NCBI GenBank assembly: GCA_905210545.1
Contig: CAJLXC010000021.1
Location: forward strand, 1-24,545
Length of the DNA: 24,545 nt
From: an uncultured Eubacteriales bacterium
Lineage (GTDB): Bacteria > Bacillota > Clostridia > Christensenellales > Borkfalkiaceae
Reading direction: 5' to 3'
A model generated the notes under the pieces. The model was given only the letters and a program-made list of their open reading frames with translations. It made no database searches and had not been told where the DNA came from. A program made the position numbers and the translations under genes. Below are positions 15,281 through 23,229 of this stretch, piece after piece. Each line of letters starts with the position of its first letter. Position 1 is the first letter of the stretch.

Positions 15281-16200
15281 AATCGCTAAAAAATAAAACC
15301 ATAGATTTTCCGTTGTCAGATGCCGGCGAATTATTAAATAAATACGTTTCTGCCGAAGAATACGACGGGGAAAAAACAGACGTAACCGTCTGCGGAGACG
15401 CGTTTGAAACGTTAAAAAAGATAAAAGACGACTCGGTAAATCTTCTTATTGTCGATCCTCCGTATGATTTGAATAAAAATTTCAACGGTTCGGTTTTTAA
15501 GAAAATGGGAACGGAAAAATATGCCGAATACACTCAAAGCTGGATAGACGCGGTTAAGCCGAAATTAAAAAGAACGGCAAGCGTTTACGTTTGTTCCGAC
15601 TGGAGAAGTTCCGTTTCGCTTGCTCCCGTCATAGACAAAAATTTTATTTTAAGAAATCGTATCACGTGGGAGAGAGAAAAAGGTCGCGGGGCGAAATCTA
15701 ACTGGAAAAATTCTATGGAAGATATTTTTTTCGCAACCGTAAGCGACGAGTACGTTTTTAACCTTCAAGCCGTAAAACAGGTGAAAAGAGTAATCGCCCC
15801 TTATAAAAACAACGGAAAGCCCAAAGACTGGGAAGAAAACGAAAACGGAAAATTCAGATTGACTTGTCCTTCCAACTTCTGGAACGATATTTCCGTTCCG
15901 TACTGGTCAATGACGGAAAATACCGCTCATCCTACGCAAAAACCGGAAAAACTTTTAGCAAAGCTTATTCTGGCAAGTTCCAACGAAAACGATTTGATTC
16001 TCGATATTTTTTCGGGAAGCGGAACGACGGGCGTCGTAGCGAAAAAGTTAGGCAGAAAATTTATCGATATAGAAAAAAACGAACAGTATTGCGCGTGGGC
16101 GGAGTACAGGTTGAGCCGGGCGGAAACGGATAAGCGAATCCAAGGTTACGAAAACGGAGTGTTTTACGCAAGGAATCAAAACGTTGTTAAAATAAAATAA
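15277..16200 (+). CDS. Orphan beta-class DNA methyltransferase (adenine-N6 likely)
   Basis: This 307-residue enzyme has motif IV DPPYDLNK at 60-67 before the SAM-binding motif I FSGSGTTG at 245-252, the order of the beta class. DPPY favours N6-adenine methylation; N4-cytosine is less likely. The stretch HPTQKPEKLLAKLILASS is the usual lead into motif I. Residues about 125-205 (ITWEREKGRGAKSNWKN onward) would hold target recognition. The DNA site cannot be read from the sequence. No restriction enzyme gene is near: rho is upstream and pyrH downstream. The ATG overlaps the rho stop (ATGA, 15277-15280) and lacks its own Shine-Dalgarno sequence, so translation should depend on rho translation. 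Base composition is like its neighbours, suggesting long residence. Confidence 0.92.
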   Translation: MKSLKNKTIDFPLSDAGELLNKYVSAEEYDGEKTDVTVCGDAFETLKKIKDDSVNLLIVDPPYDLNKNFNGSVFKKMGTEKYAEYTQSWIDAVKPKLKRTASVYVCSDWRSSVSLAPVIDKNFILRNRITWEREKGRGAKSNWKNSMEDIFFATVSDEYVFNLQAVKQVKRVIAPYKNNGKPKDWEENENGKFRLTCPSNFWNDISVPYWSMTENTAHPTQKPEKLLAKLILASSNENDLILDIFSGSGTTGVVAKKLGRKFIDIEKNEQYCAWAEYRLSRAETDKRIQGYENGVFYARNQNVVKIK

Positions 16201-16229
16201 ATAATTTACGGGCTTTACAATTCTTGCGG

Positions 16230-16258
16230 TGGACAAAAAAGTTTTAATGTTGTATAAT
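16230..16258 (+). promoter_or_regulatory. Sigma-A promoter of the pyrH operon
   Basis: TGGACA (16230-16235) and TATAAT (16253-16258) are separated by exactly 17 bp. Transcription should begin near 16265, leaving a leader of about 98 bases before pyrH. It would drive pyrH-frr and probably uppS-cdsA-dxr-rseP. Confidence 0.75.
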
Positions 16259-16269
16259 TTTTATGGTAC

Positions 16270-16324
16270 TTAAGAAAATATGCCGAAAATGTTTTAGCGA
16301 TTATTTTCGTTCCGTATTTTTTAA
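16270..16324 (+). other. Imperfect hairpin in the pyrH leader
   Basis: Three blocks pair in nested order: TTAA 16270-16273 with 16321-16324, AAAATA 16275-16280 with TATTTT 16315-16320, and CGAAAAT 16284-16290 with ATTTTCG 16303-16309. The loop is 12 bases. It starts just after the predicted transcription start, and its 3' side holds six T. The stem is AT-rich, so it may be only a leader fold or a weak attenuator; no known riboswitch is recognised. Confidence 0.35.
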
Positions 16325-16362
16325 CCAAATTATAATCGAATAAGGAAAACAGGAGAAAAACA

Positions 16363-17070
16363 ATGAATCAATCGATTTATAAAAGAGTAATCGTTAAGCT
16401 TTCGGGCGAAGCACTTGCGGGAGATAAGGGCAACGGCATAGACGAGAAAACGTTGAACGAGGTTATCGAACAGATAATAGAGGTGAAAAACCTCGGCGTT
16501 CAGATAGGTATAATCGTCGGCGGCGGAAATTTCTGGCGCGGCAGACAAGGAACCGAAATGGACAGATCGACTGCGGACCATATGGGAATGCTTGCCACGG
16601 TTATAAACGCGCTTGCCATACAAGACGCGCTGGAAAGAAAAGGCGTTCCCACGCGCGTGCAAACGGCGCTTACGATAACGCGCGTTGCAGAACCGTATAT
16701 TTTAAGAAAAGCCTTGTCGCATCTTAATAAAGGAAGAATCGTTATTTTTGCTTGCGGCACGGGCAATCCGTATTTTACTACGGACACCGCCGCGGCTTTA
16801 AGAGCTGCGGAAATCAACGCAGACGTTCTTCTTCTTGCGAAAAACGTCGACGGTATTTACGATTCCGACCCAAAAGTTAATCCGTCTGCTAAAAAATTCG
16901 ACGTGGTTTCTTATAAAGACTTTATAGCAAAGGGTTTAAGGGCTATGGATACAACGGCAATAACCATCTGTATGGAGAATAATATTCCCGTTCTTGCATT
17001 CGGTCTTTTTGAGAAAAACGCACTTTACCGCGCCGTTACCGGAGAAAAAATAGGAACGCTTATTAAATAG
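16363..17070 (+). CDS. pyrH: UMP kinase
   Basis: PyrH phosphorylates UMP to UDP with ATP as a hexamer of the amino-acid kinase fold, feeding RNA, DNA and cell wall precursors. The 235 residues show KLSGEALAG near the start, IGIIVGGGNFWRGRQ at about 47-61, MDRSTADHMGMLATVINALAIQD at about 66-88, and KNVDGIYDSDPK at about 160-171, all family marks. AGGAG (16351-16355) lies seven bases before the ATG. In many bacteria rpsB-tsf precede it; here the operon begins at pyrH with its own promoter after the methyltransferase gene. Confidence 0.97.
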   Translation: MNQSIYKRVIVKLSGEALAGDKGNGIDEKTLNEVIEQIIEVKNLGVQIGIIVGGGNFWRGRQGTEMDRSTADHMGMLATVINALAIQDALERKGVPTRVQTALTITRVAEPYILRKALSHLNKGRIVIFACGTGNPYFTTDTAAALRAAEINADVLLLAKNVDGIYDSDPKVNPSAKKFDVVSYKDFIAKGLRAMDTTAITICMENNIPVLAFGLFEKNALYRAVTGEKIGTLIK

Positions 17071-17148
17071 TCGGACGAGTATTTTGCAATTTAAAAATAA
17101 TTCGATTTTTATAAATTACAAAAATCTTTTAAAAATAAGGAGAAAAAT

Positions 17149-17724
17149 ATGTCAATTGAAAACGAAAAATTTGAAACTCTTATGATGGAAATTATGGATA
17201 AAACCGAAAAGACTTTATCCGTTCTTAATTCCGAATACGTATCGATAAGAGCAGGCAGAGCTAATCCTCATATTCTCGATAAGGTTCTCGTCGATTATTA
17301 CGGAACTCCCACGCCTATAAATCAGGTCGGGAATCTTTCCGTAACCGAAGGCAGATGTCTTGTTATTGCGCCTTGGGACGCGTCTATGTTAAAAGTTATA
17401 GAAAAACAGCTTTTAGCCGAGAATATAGGAATTACGCCTTCCAACGACGGTAAGGTAATCAGACTTGTTTTTCCGATGCTTACGGAAGAAAGAAGAAAAG
17501 AGCTTGTAAAACAAGTTAAAAAATTAGCCGAAGACTCTAAAATCGCAACGAGAAACGTCAGACGCGAAGCAATGGAGTTTCTTAAAAAGATGAAAAACGA
17601 TAAAGAAATTTCCGAAGACGAACACAGCGTTTGCGAGAAAGACGTAGATAAGCTTATTTCCGAAGCGGTGGAAAAAATCGATAAGCTTTGCGCCGAAAAA
17701 GAAAAAGATATCATGACCGTGTAA
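17149..17724 (+). CDS. frr: Ribosome recycling factor
   Basis: RRF splits the post-termination ribosome together with EF-G. The 191-residue protein has the family's three-helix and beta-domain pattern: SIRAGRANPHILDKVLVDYYGTPTP early, ITPSNDGKVIRLVFPMLTEERRKELVKQVKKLAE in the middle and a long charged C-terminal helix. Arg in RAGRA and the ERRKEL block are conserved RRF features. AAGGAG stands a few bases before the ATG. The gene follows pyrH by 78 bp without a credible terminator and is followed by uppS after two bases, the usual bacterial order. Confidence 0.97.
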   Translation: MSIENEKFETLMMEIMDKTEKTLSVLNSEYVSIRAGRANPHILDKVLVDYYGTPTPINQVGNLSVTEGRCLVIAPWDASMLKVIEKQLLAENIGITPSNDGKVIRLVFPMLTEERRKELVKQVKKLAEDSKIATRNVRREAMEFLKKMKNDKEISEDEHSVCEKDVDKLISEAVEKIDKLCAEKEKDIMTV

Positions 17725-17726
17725 TT

Positions 17727-18419
17727 ATGTCAAACGATAACAAAAAAATTCCCGCGCACGTGGGAATAATTATGGACGGGAACGGCAGATGGGCTATGCA
17801 GAGAAAAAAGCCGCGTTCTTACGGACATAAAGCCGGTTCCGATAACGTCGATAAAATAGTTACGTATGCATTTAAAAACGGTATAAAAGTCTTGTCGCTA
17901 TATGCTTTTTCCTGCGAGAACTGGTCGCGCCCGAAAGAAGAAGTTGACGAGCTTATGTCGCTTTTGGAAAAATATTTTAAAAAGTTCATTAGCAAAATTC
18001 TTAAAAAGAACGTCAGATTATCCGTAATGGGCGATGTTTCCGTGTTGTCCGATAAGCTTAAAAAGGTAATATCGGAAGGCGTCGAAAAATCTGCCGCAAA
18101 CGACGAATTCGTTCTTAATATAGGGATAAATTACGGCGGCAGACAAGAAATCGTAAAAGCGGTTAAAGAGATCGTATCGGCAGGCGAAGAAATAACAGTC
18201 GAAAACATTTCCACTCATTTATATACTTCTTCTTTCGGAGACCCCGACCTGATAATAAGAACGGGCGGGGAATTACGTCTGTCTAATTTTATGCTTTATC
18301 AAGGAGCTTATTCCGAATTGTATTTTACCGACGTTTTATGGCCGGACTTTAACGAATCGGAATTCGATAAGGCTGTTTCGGACTTTGGGGAAAGGCACAG
18401 AAGATTTGGCGGAATTTAA
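17727..18419 (+). CDS. uppS: Undecaprenyl diphosphate synthase (isoprenyl transferase)
   Basis: The enzyme condenses isopentenyl diphosphate with farnesyl diphosphate to C55 undecaprenyl diphosphate, the lipid carrier for peptidoglycan. Chosen from the ATG at 17727 it has 230 residues, with HVGIIMDGNGRWAM including catalytic Asp17, CENWSRP, and RTGGELRLSNFMLYQGAYSELYFTD near the end, all typical of the cis-prenyltransferase family. The frame is open to 17688, but that would add 13 basic residues overlapping frr and not found in the family. The gap to frr is two bases, so translation is probably coupled. Its substrate comes from the pathway served by dxr in the same operon. Confidence 0.96.
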   Translation: MSNDNKKIPAHVGIIMDGNGRWAMQRKKPRSYGHKAGSDNVDKIVTYAFKNGIKVLSLYAFSCENWSRPKEEVDELMSLLEKYFKKFISKILKKNVRLSVMGDVSVLSDKLKKVISEGVEKSAANDEFVLNIGINYGGRQEIVKAVKEIVSAGEEITVENISTHLYTSSFGDPDLIIRTGGELRLSNFMLYQGAYSELYFTDVLWPDFNESEFDKAVSDFGERHRRFGGI

Positions 18420-18450
18420 GGATATATTTAAAGACAAAAGGAGTTAAAGA

Positions 18451-19329
18451 ATGAAAACGAGATCGATTTCGAGCGTTGTTTTCGTAATAATAGTGGTCGG
18501 ATTTTTTCTGTTAAGACAGTTTGTTCTGATACCGCTTTTTGACGTTCTCGTCGGTTTTTTTATAGCGATGGCTACGTTTGAGCTTGCGCGCGCATTGAAA
18601 GAATATTCGGTTAAAGGGAATTTTGCCGTTGCCGCCGTTTACGGTGTTTTGTTTACTCCGATTTACGCCGTGTTAAGATACGCCGTTAATACCGATTACG
18701 TCTGGCTGTATATGTTGATTCTTGCTTTGGCGGGAGTCGTTTATTCGCTCATCGGTTGCGCTGTCGGAAAGTGTTTTAATAAATTCGCCGCAACCGTTTT
18801 GCCGTTTGTTTATCCCGCGTTGTTGATGTTGACGCTTCTTTTGGCGGGCGATCTAAAAGAGCCTAAAGGCTTCCTTGCCGTTTTGCTTGTTTTTGTTATT
18901 TCTCCTTGCGCAGACAGTCTCGCATACCTTGTGGGAATGATTTATAACAAAATAAAAAAAGGTCAGGCAAAAAAGCTTTGCCCTAAATTAAGCCCTAATA
19001 AAACGTGGGCAGGGGCTATCGGCGGCGTTATGGGCGGCGTACTCGGCGCAATGCTCGTGTGTCTTATTTTTAACGATAAAATCGTTGAAATCCAAAATTC
19101 CATACCGGATTCTGCTCGTTTTTCTTATCCTTACCTGCATTTTGCGATTATAGGTTTTATAGGGGCGATATTGACGGAAGTCGGAGATTTGTTCGAAAGT
19201 TTTATAAAACGTCGCGTCGGAATAAAAGATATGGGTAAAATTATGCCGGGACACGGCGGCATTATGGACAGAATAGACGGAATGAGCTTTGCAAGCGTAG
19301 CCATCTTTTTATGGTTTTTATTGATTTAA
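18451..19329 (+). CDS. cdsA: Phosphatidate cytidylyltransferase
   Basis: CdsA makes CDP-diacylglycerol from phosphatidate and CTP in the membrane, the branch point for phosphatidylglycerol and other phospholipids. The 292-residue protein has about eight hydrophobic segments. The signature is near the C-terminus, KRRVGIKDMGKIMPGHGGIMDRIDG (about 250-275, split here by domain context), and SPNKTWAGAIGG (about 181-192) is the second conserved block. AAGGAG (18438-18443) lies a few bases before the ATG. It stands between uppS and dxr in the usual order and uses the product line that starts with PlsY (3990-4724). Confidence 0.95.
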   Translation: MKTRSISSVVFVIIVVGFFLLRQFVLIPLFDVLVGFFIAMATFELARALKEYSVKGNFAVAAVYGVLFTPIYAVLRYAVNTDYVWLYMLILALAGVVYSLIGCAVGKCFNKFAATVLPFVYPALLMLTLLLAGDLKEPKGFLAVLLVFVISPCADSLAYLVGMIYNKIKKGQAKKLCPKLSPNKTWAGAIGGVMGGVLGAMLVCLIFNDKIVEIQNSIPDSARFSYPYLHFAIIGFIGAILTEVGDLFESFIKRRVGIKDMGKIMPGHGGIMDRIDGMSFASVAIFLWFLLI

Positions 19330-19350
19330 TTTTTTTTGAGGGGGAAGTTT

Positions 19351-20487
19351 ATGAAAAAAATCGCCGTCATAGGCAGTACGGGTTCTATAGGCGTTCAGAC
19401 TCTTAACGTTATAAGAAGGTTTCCGAAAGAGTTTAAAATAGTTTCCCTTGCGGGCGGGTATAATGCAGGTCTGTTTTTAAGACAGATTGAAGAATTCAGA
19501 CCTTCCGTGGCAACTCTTGCGACGGAAGTCAATTCCGCATACGTTGCGCCTAAAGGCACGAAATTATATACGGGTGAAAACGCGTTTACCAACGCGATAA
19601 CCGAAGATGCGGATATTGTCGTTATAGCTCTCGTCGGGTTTAACGGGATAATTGCCGTGCTTGACGCTATAAATAAGGGTAAAAACATTGCCTTAGCTAA
19701 TAAAGAGAGTCTTGTCGTAGGCGGCGAACTCGTAATGAAGAAGGCAAAAGAAAAAGGCGTGAGCATCGTCCCCGTTGACAGCGAACATTCGGCAATATGG
19801 CAGGCGCTCGATTTTGAATTCGATCGCGATTTTAAGAAAATCATTTTAACCGCGTCAGGCGGCGCGTTTCGGGATACTCCGCTGAGAGAGTTAAAAAGAG
19901 TTACTTCTAAAGACGCATTAAAACACCCGAACTGGAAAATGGGTGAGAAAATAACCGTAGATTGCGCCACGATGATAAATAAGGCTTTTGAAATTGCGGA
20001 AGCAAAATGGCTTTATAATACGAGTTTTGAAAAGATAGACGTCATAATTCATAGAGAAAGCATCATACATTCTATGGTAGAGTATTCTGATAATTCCGTG
20101 ATTGCGCAAATGAGTTATCCGGATATGGAATTGCCGATTCAGATTGCATTAACGTATCCTGACAGATTAAAAAGCAATATAAGGGGATTAAATTTTGCCG
20201 AAATAGGCAAACTAACGTTTGAAAAAGTAGATCACGAGCGTTATCCTTGTTTTAACCTTGCGGTGGAAGCGTTAAAACGCGGCGGAGCTTATCCTGCCGT
20301 GCTTAACGGCGCAAACGAAGAAGCCGTAAAGCTTTTCTTGTGCGACAAGATCGGATATATGGATATATATTCCTGCATTTACGGCGCGTTAGAAGCGTTT
20401 AACGGCAAATACGACGGAGGGTTCGAGTCTTTATCCGCGGCAAACGAATTCGGCTTTAACTACGTCAGATCGAAATTCGGAGAATAA
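19351..20487 (+). CDS. dxr: 1-deoxy-D-xylulose 5-phosphate reductoisomerase
   Basis: Dxr converts DXP to MEP with NADPH, the committed step of the non-mevalonate isoprenoid route. From the ATG at 19351 it has 378 residues. GSTGSIG at 8-14 binds NADPH; ALANKESLVVGGELV, PVDSEHSAIWQ, LTASGGAFRD and HPNWKMGEKITVDCATMINK are the conserved active-site blocks that hold the metal and substrate. The frame is open to a TTG at 19336, but GAGGGGGAAG (19338-19347) is the ribosome site, so 19351 is right. The stop codon shares one base with the rseP start (TAATG). It shows that isoprenoids, including the UppS substrate, are made by the MEP pathway. Confidence 0.97.
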   Translation: MKKIAVIGSTGSIGVQTLNVIRRFPKEFKIVSLAGGYNAGLFLRQIEEFRPSVATLATEVNSAYVAPKGTKLYTGENAFTNAITEDADIVVIALVGFNGIIAVLDAINKGKNIALANKESLVVGGELVMKKAKEKGVSIVPVDSEHSAIWQALDFEFDRDFKKIILTASGGAFRDTPLRELKRVTSKDALKHPNWKMGEKITVDCATMINKAFEIAEAKWLYNTSFEKIDVIIHRESIIHSMVEYSDNSVIAQMSYPDMELPIQIALTYPDRLKSNIRGLNFAEIGKLTFEKVDHERYPCFNLAVEALKRGGAYPAVLNGANEEAVKLFLCDKIGYMDIYSCIYGALEAFNGKYDGGFESLSAANEFGFNYVRSKFGE

Positions 20488-21611
20488 TGAACTATTTATT
20501 TCTGGCATCTTTCAACGAAATAGCGCAATACGCGCTTTATATTCTTTTAGCCGTTCTCGTGCTTCTCGTTATGATAACGATACACGAGTTCGGTCATTTT
20601 ATTACGGGTAAAATTTTCGGCTTCGGGATCGAAGAATTTTCAATCGGTTTCGGACCTAAAATTTTCGGAAAAACCAAGAAAAACGGAGAAAAATTTTCAA
20701 TCAGACTAATACCTTTGGGCGGATTTTGCGCGTTTAAGGGCGAAGACGCGGATGACGAAGATCCTTCCGCTTTCAACAATAAAAAACCGTGGCAGAGAAT
20801 TATCGTTCTCGTTTCGGGAGCGTTTATGAATTACGTTCTCGCACTCGTTGCGATAATAATGATGTTCGGTATTTACGGAAGTTCTGCCTTAATGGTTTAT
20901 AAAACAGACGATAACGTCGTCGGACCGGCAAGCTCCGCGTCGTTTTATAACAAAGACGTCATAATTACCGTAGAAGGGAAAGACGTATATCTCGTAACGG
21001 ACGTTATGAACGCGCTATCCGGCAAGAAAAGCGGAGAAGCCGTTTTGTTCGGATTATACAGAAACGGGAAATTCTGCGACGATTATATTACGCTTAAAGC
21101 AGACGCGGATTTTAAGAATCTTGAAGATGCGGAAACGCTGTGCAGGGTTTTGGGCGTGTATTACGAAAAAGAAGCCGATTCCGATAAAATAGAAACGGGA
21201 TTTCGTACAACGGGTATAAAATTCGGTTTTTTTAAAACGATAGGAAGAAGCTTTCAATATTCGTTTAAGCTTGGGGGAACGGTCTTTACCATTTTCAGAC
21301 AGCTGTTTACGGGAAGTCTCGGGATAGGCTCTTTAGGCGGAACGGTAACTACCATCGGCGTTACGGCAAACGCCATAAAAACGGGCGGATTCTGGAGCTT
21401 GCTGAACATTTCCGCGTTTATAGGCGTAAATCTTGCGGTCTTTAATTTGCTTCCTTTTCCGGCTTTGGACGGGTCAAGAGCGGTTTTCGTTATAATCGAA
21501 TGGATAAGGAAAAAACCGCTTAACAGAAGGGTAGAAGGCATTATTCATACCGTCGGTTTTCTTTTAATAATTCTTTTTGCGGTTTTTGTTGATCTTCAAC
21601 GATGTTTTTAA
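20487..21611 (+). CDS. rseP: Site-2 intramembrane metalloprotease RseP
   Basis: RseP cuts membrane proteins inside the bilayer, typically anti-sigma factors or leftover signal peptides. The 374-residue protein has HEFGH at 33-37 (zinc site) in the first helix and NLLPFPALDGSR with Asp328, the third zinc ligand, near the C-terminus. A single degenerate PDZ domain lies between about residues 130 and 225 (GPASSASFYNKDVIITVEGKDV). Four hydrophobic segments are expected. In Bacillus RasP works on RsiW and FtsL. The start overlaps the dxr stop by one base, closing the pyrH-to-rseP operon. No anti-sigma factor is encoded in the window, so its target here is open. Confidence 0.95.
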   Translation: MNYLFLASFNEIAQYALYILLAVLVLLVMITIHEFGHFITGKIFGFGIEEFSIGFGPKIFGKTKKNGEKFSIRLIPLGGFCAFKGEDADDEDPSAFNNKKPWQRIIVLVSGAFMNYVLALVAIIMMFGIYGSSALMVYKTDDNVVGPASSASFYNKDVIITVEGKDVYLVTDVMNALSGKKSGEAVLFGLYRNGKFCDDYITLKADADFKNLEDAETLCRVLGVYYEKEADSDKIETGFRTTGIKFGFFKTIGRSFQYSFKLGGTVFTIFRQLFTGSLGIGSLGGTVTTIGVTANAIKTGGFWSLLNISAFIGVNLAVFNLLPFPALDGSRAVFVIIEWIRKKPLNRRVEGIIHTVGFLLIILFAVFVDLQRCF

Positions 21612-21703
21612 TCGTCATAAACGAGCTGAATACCGATTATAAATTATTTGAATAAAAAAAGTAAAAAATATTGCAAAAATTCTAACGAATTTCGGGTATT
21701 ATG

Positions 21704-21712
21704 TGATACAAT
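21704..21712 (+). promoter_or_regulatory. Extended -10 promoter element of gdhA
   Basis: TGATACAAT is an extended -10 (TG, one base, TACAAT at 21707-21712). No good -35 is found 16-18 bp upstream; TTGCAA at 21671 is too far. Transcription would begin near 21719, about 22 bases before the gdhA ATG. Confidence 0.5.
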
Positions 21713-21740
21713 AAAAGAAAAAGTATGCGGAGGAGTTTAT

Positions 21741-23087
21741 ATGGCAATAAAGAACGCTTACCTTGCCGATTTGCTTGAAAGAGTTAAGCAGAGAAATCAA
21801 GGCGAACCGGAATTTATTCAGGCGGTTACGGAAGTTTTCACTTCGTTGGAACCCGTAGCAAACAAAAGACAGGATCTTATCGATGCAGGCGTATTCGAAC
21901 GCATTGTAGAACCCGAAAGACAAATTATTTTCAGAGTCCCTTGGGTAGACGATAACGGCAAAGTTCAGGTCAACAGAGGTTTCAGAGTTCAATTTAACTC
22001 TGCAATCGGTCCTTATAAAGGAGGAATCAGACTTCATCCTTCCGTTTATCTCGGAATCATCAAGTTCCTCGGTTTTGAACAAGTGTTCAAAAACAGTCTT
22101 ACCACGCTTCCTATGGGCGGGGCAAAGGGCGGCTCGGACTTCAATCCGAAAGGTAAATCGGACGGCGAAATTATGAGATTCTGCCAAAGCTTTATGACAG
22201 AGCTTTGCAAGTATATCGGCGCAGATTGCGACGTTCCCGCCGGAGATATCGGCACGGGAGCAAGAGAAATCGGCTATATGTTCGGACAGTACAAGAGAAT
22301 AAGAAACGAGTGGGTAGGAGTTCTTACGGGAAAAGGCTTATCTTACGGCGGTTCGCTTGCAAGAACCGAAGCTACCGGTTTTGGTCTTTGCTATTTTACA
22401 AACGAAATGCTCAAAGCCAACGGCACGAGCTTCGACGGTAAAACCGTTCTCGTTTCGGGTTCCGGTAACGTTGCTATCTATGCGTGCAAAAAAGCTAAAG
22501 AGTATGGCGCAAACGTAGTTGCCATGAGCGACAGCAACGGGTATATTTACGATAAGAACGGAATCGATTTAGACGTAGTCAAAGAAATAAAAGAGGTAAG
22601 ACGCGGCAGAATCAAAGAATACATAAATGTTCATAAAGACGCGGAATATCACGAAGGCTGCAAAGGAATCTGGACTATTCCTTGCGATATAGCTCTTCCT
22701 TGCGCAACCCAGAACGAAATCGACGGGGAAAGCGCGAGAATTCTTGCTAAAAACGGCTGCAAAGTCGTATCCGAAGGCGCGAATATGCCTTCTACGCCGG
22801 AAGCTATAGACGTTTATTTTGAAAAGGGTATGCTTTACGGTCCTGCAAAAGCTGCAAATGCAGGCGGCGTTGCAACCAGTGGTCTTGAAATGTCGCAGAA
22901 CTCGATAAGATTATCCTGGACGTTTGAAGAAGTTGACGAAAAACTTCATAACATTATGATAAACATATTTAAAGCTTGCGATTCGGCGGCAAAAGAATAC
23001 GGTATGCCGGGCAACTATATGGCGGGCGCAAATATTGCAGGCTTCCTTAAAGTTGCAGACGCAATGAAAGCGCAGGGTAACGTTTGA
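21741..23087 (+). CDS. gdhA: Glutamate dehydrogenase (NADP-type, hexameric)
   Basis: GdhA joins ammonium and 2-oxoglutarate to glutamate, or runs in reverse for catabolism. From the ATG at 21741 it has 448 residues, the length of the small hexameric class. PMGGAKGGSDFNPKG contains catalytic Lys129; GPYKGGIRLHPSV binds substrate; VSGSGNVAIYACKKAKEYGANVVAMSDSNG is the dinucleotide fold, with Ser in MSDSNG as in NADP-specific enzymes, though coenzyme choice cannot be fixed by reading alone. The frame is open to 21648, but GGAGGAG (21729-21735) places the start at 21741. It is a single-gene unit with its own promoter and a strong terminator. Confidence 0.97.
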   Translation: MAIKNAYLADLLERVKQRNQGEPEFIQAVTEVFTSLEPVANKRQDLIDAGVFERIVEPERQIIFRVPWVDDNGKVQVNRGFRVQFNSAIGPYKGGIRLHPSVYLGIIKFLGFEQVFKNSLTTLPMGGAKGGSDFNPKGKSDGEIMRFCQSFMTELCKYIGADCDVPAGDIGTGAREIGYMFGQYKRIRNEWVGVLTGKGLSYGGSLARTEATGFGLCYFTNEMLKANGTSFDGKTVLVSGSGNVAIYACKKAKEYGANVVAMSDSNGYIYDKNGIDLDVVKEIKEVRRGRIKEYINVHKDAEYHEGCKGIWTIPCDIALPCATQNEIDGESARILAKNGCKVVSEGANMPSTPEAIDVYFEKGMLYGPAKAANAGGVATSGLEMSQNSIRLSWTFEEVDEKLHNIMINIFKACDSAAKEYGMPGNYMAGANIAGFLKVADAMKAQGNV

Positions 23088-23108
23088 TCATAAATAATTT
23101 ATAACTTG

Positions 23109-23140
23109 AAAAGGCAAACGATTACCGTTTGCCTTTTTAT
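23109..23140 (+). terminator. Intrinsic terminator of gdhA
   Basis: AAAAGGCAAACG (23109-23120) pairs perfectly with CGTTTGCCTTTT (23126-23137) over 12 bp with the loop ATTAC, followed by TATATTTATA. It begins 21 bases after the gdhA stop and is the clearest intrinsic terminator in the window. It also separates gdhA from the AT-rich lipoprotein locus. Confidence 0.93.
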
Positions 23141-23170
23141 ATTTATAAAAAATACTTTATTAATAAATAG

Positions 23171-23215
23171 TTGACCGTATCAACAAAATTATTTGCAAAA
23201 TGGGTAAAAAATTAA
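23171..23215 (+). pseudogene. Remnant of the 3' end of an InlB-repeat lipoprotein gene
   Basis: In the frame ending at the TAA 23213-23215 the short stretch reads LTVSTKLFAKWVKN, preceded by a TAG at 23168. The intact lipoprotein gene downstream ends TKLFAKWIKN followed by TAA. The match continues at DNA level over 36 bp. I read it as the leftover end of a second, related gene whose body has been lost. It has no start codon and is not expected to be expressed. Confidence 0.65.
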
Positions 23216-23217
23216 AG
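23182..23217 (+). repeat. Direct repeat, upstream copy (36 bp)
   Basis: This copy matches 23979-24014 at 35 of 36 positions; the single difference is G at 23204 against A at 24001. It includes the last codons and the stop of the gene remnant and ends at the Shine-Dalgarno sequence of the lipoprotein gene. The two copies are 797 bp apart, one gene length. Confidence 0.9.
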
Positions 23218-23229
23218 GAGAAATAAATA

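Noticed and set aside
15277..16200. A complete restriction-modification system
   Set aside because: No nuclease or specificity gene lies on either side; rho and pyrH flank the methyltransferase directly.
17104..17130. Hairpin GATTTTT/AAAAATC followed by TTTT between pyrH and frr
   Set aside because: The stem has only two GC pairs and a nine-base loop, too weak for a terminator; the genes are normally co-transcribed.
17322..17714. Minus-strand open frame of 130 codons in frr
   Set aside because: Serine/phenylalanine-rich translation typical of the antisense of a lysine/glutamate-rich gene.
19395..19970. Minus-strand open frame of 191 codons
   Set aside because: It lies fully inside dxr on the other strand, has no ribosome site and no recognisable domain.
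21699..22187. Minus-strand open frame of 162 codons
   Set aside because: It is antisense to the conserved gdhA coding region and covers the gdhA promoter and ribosome site.
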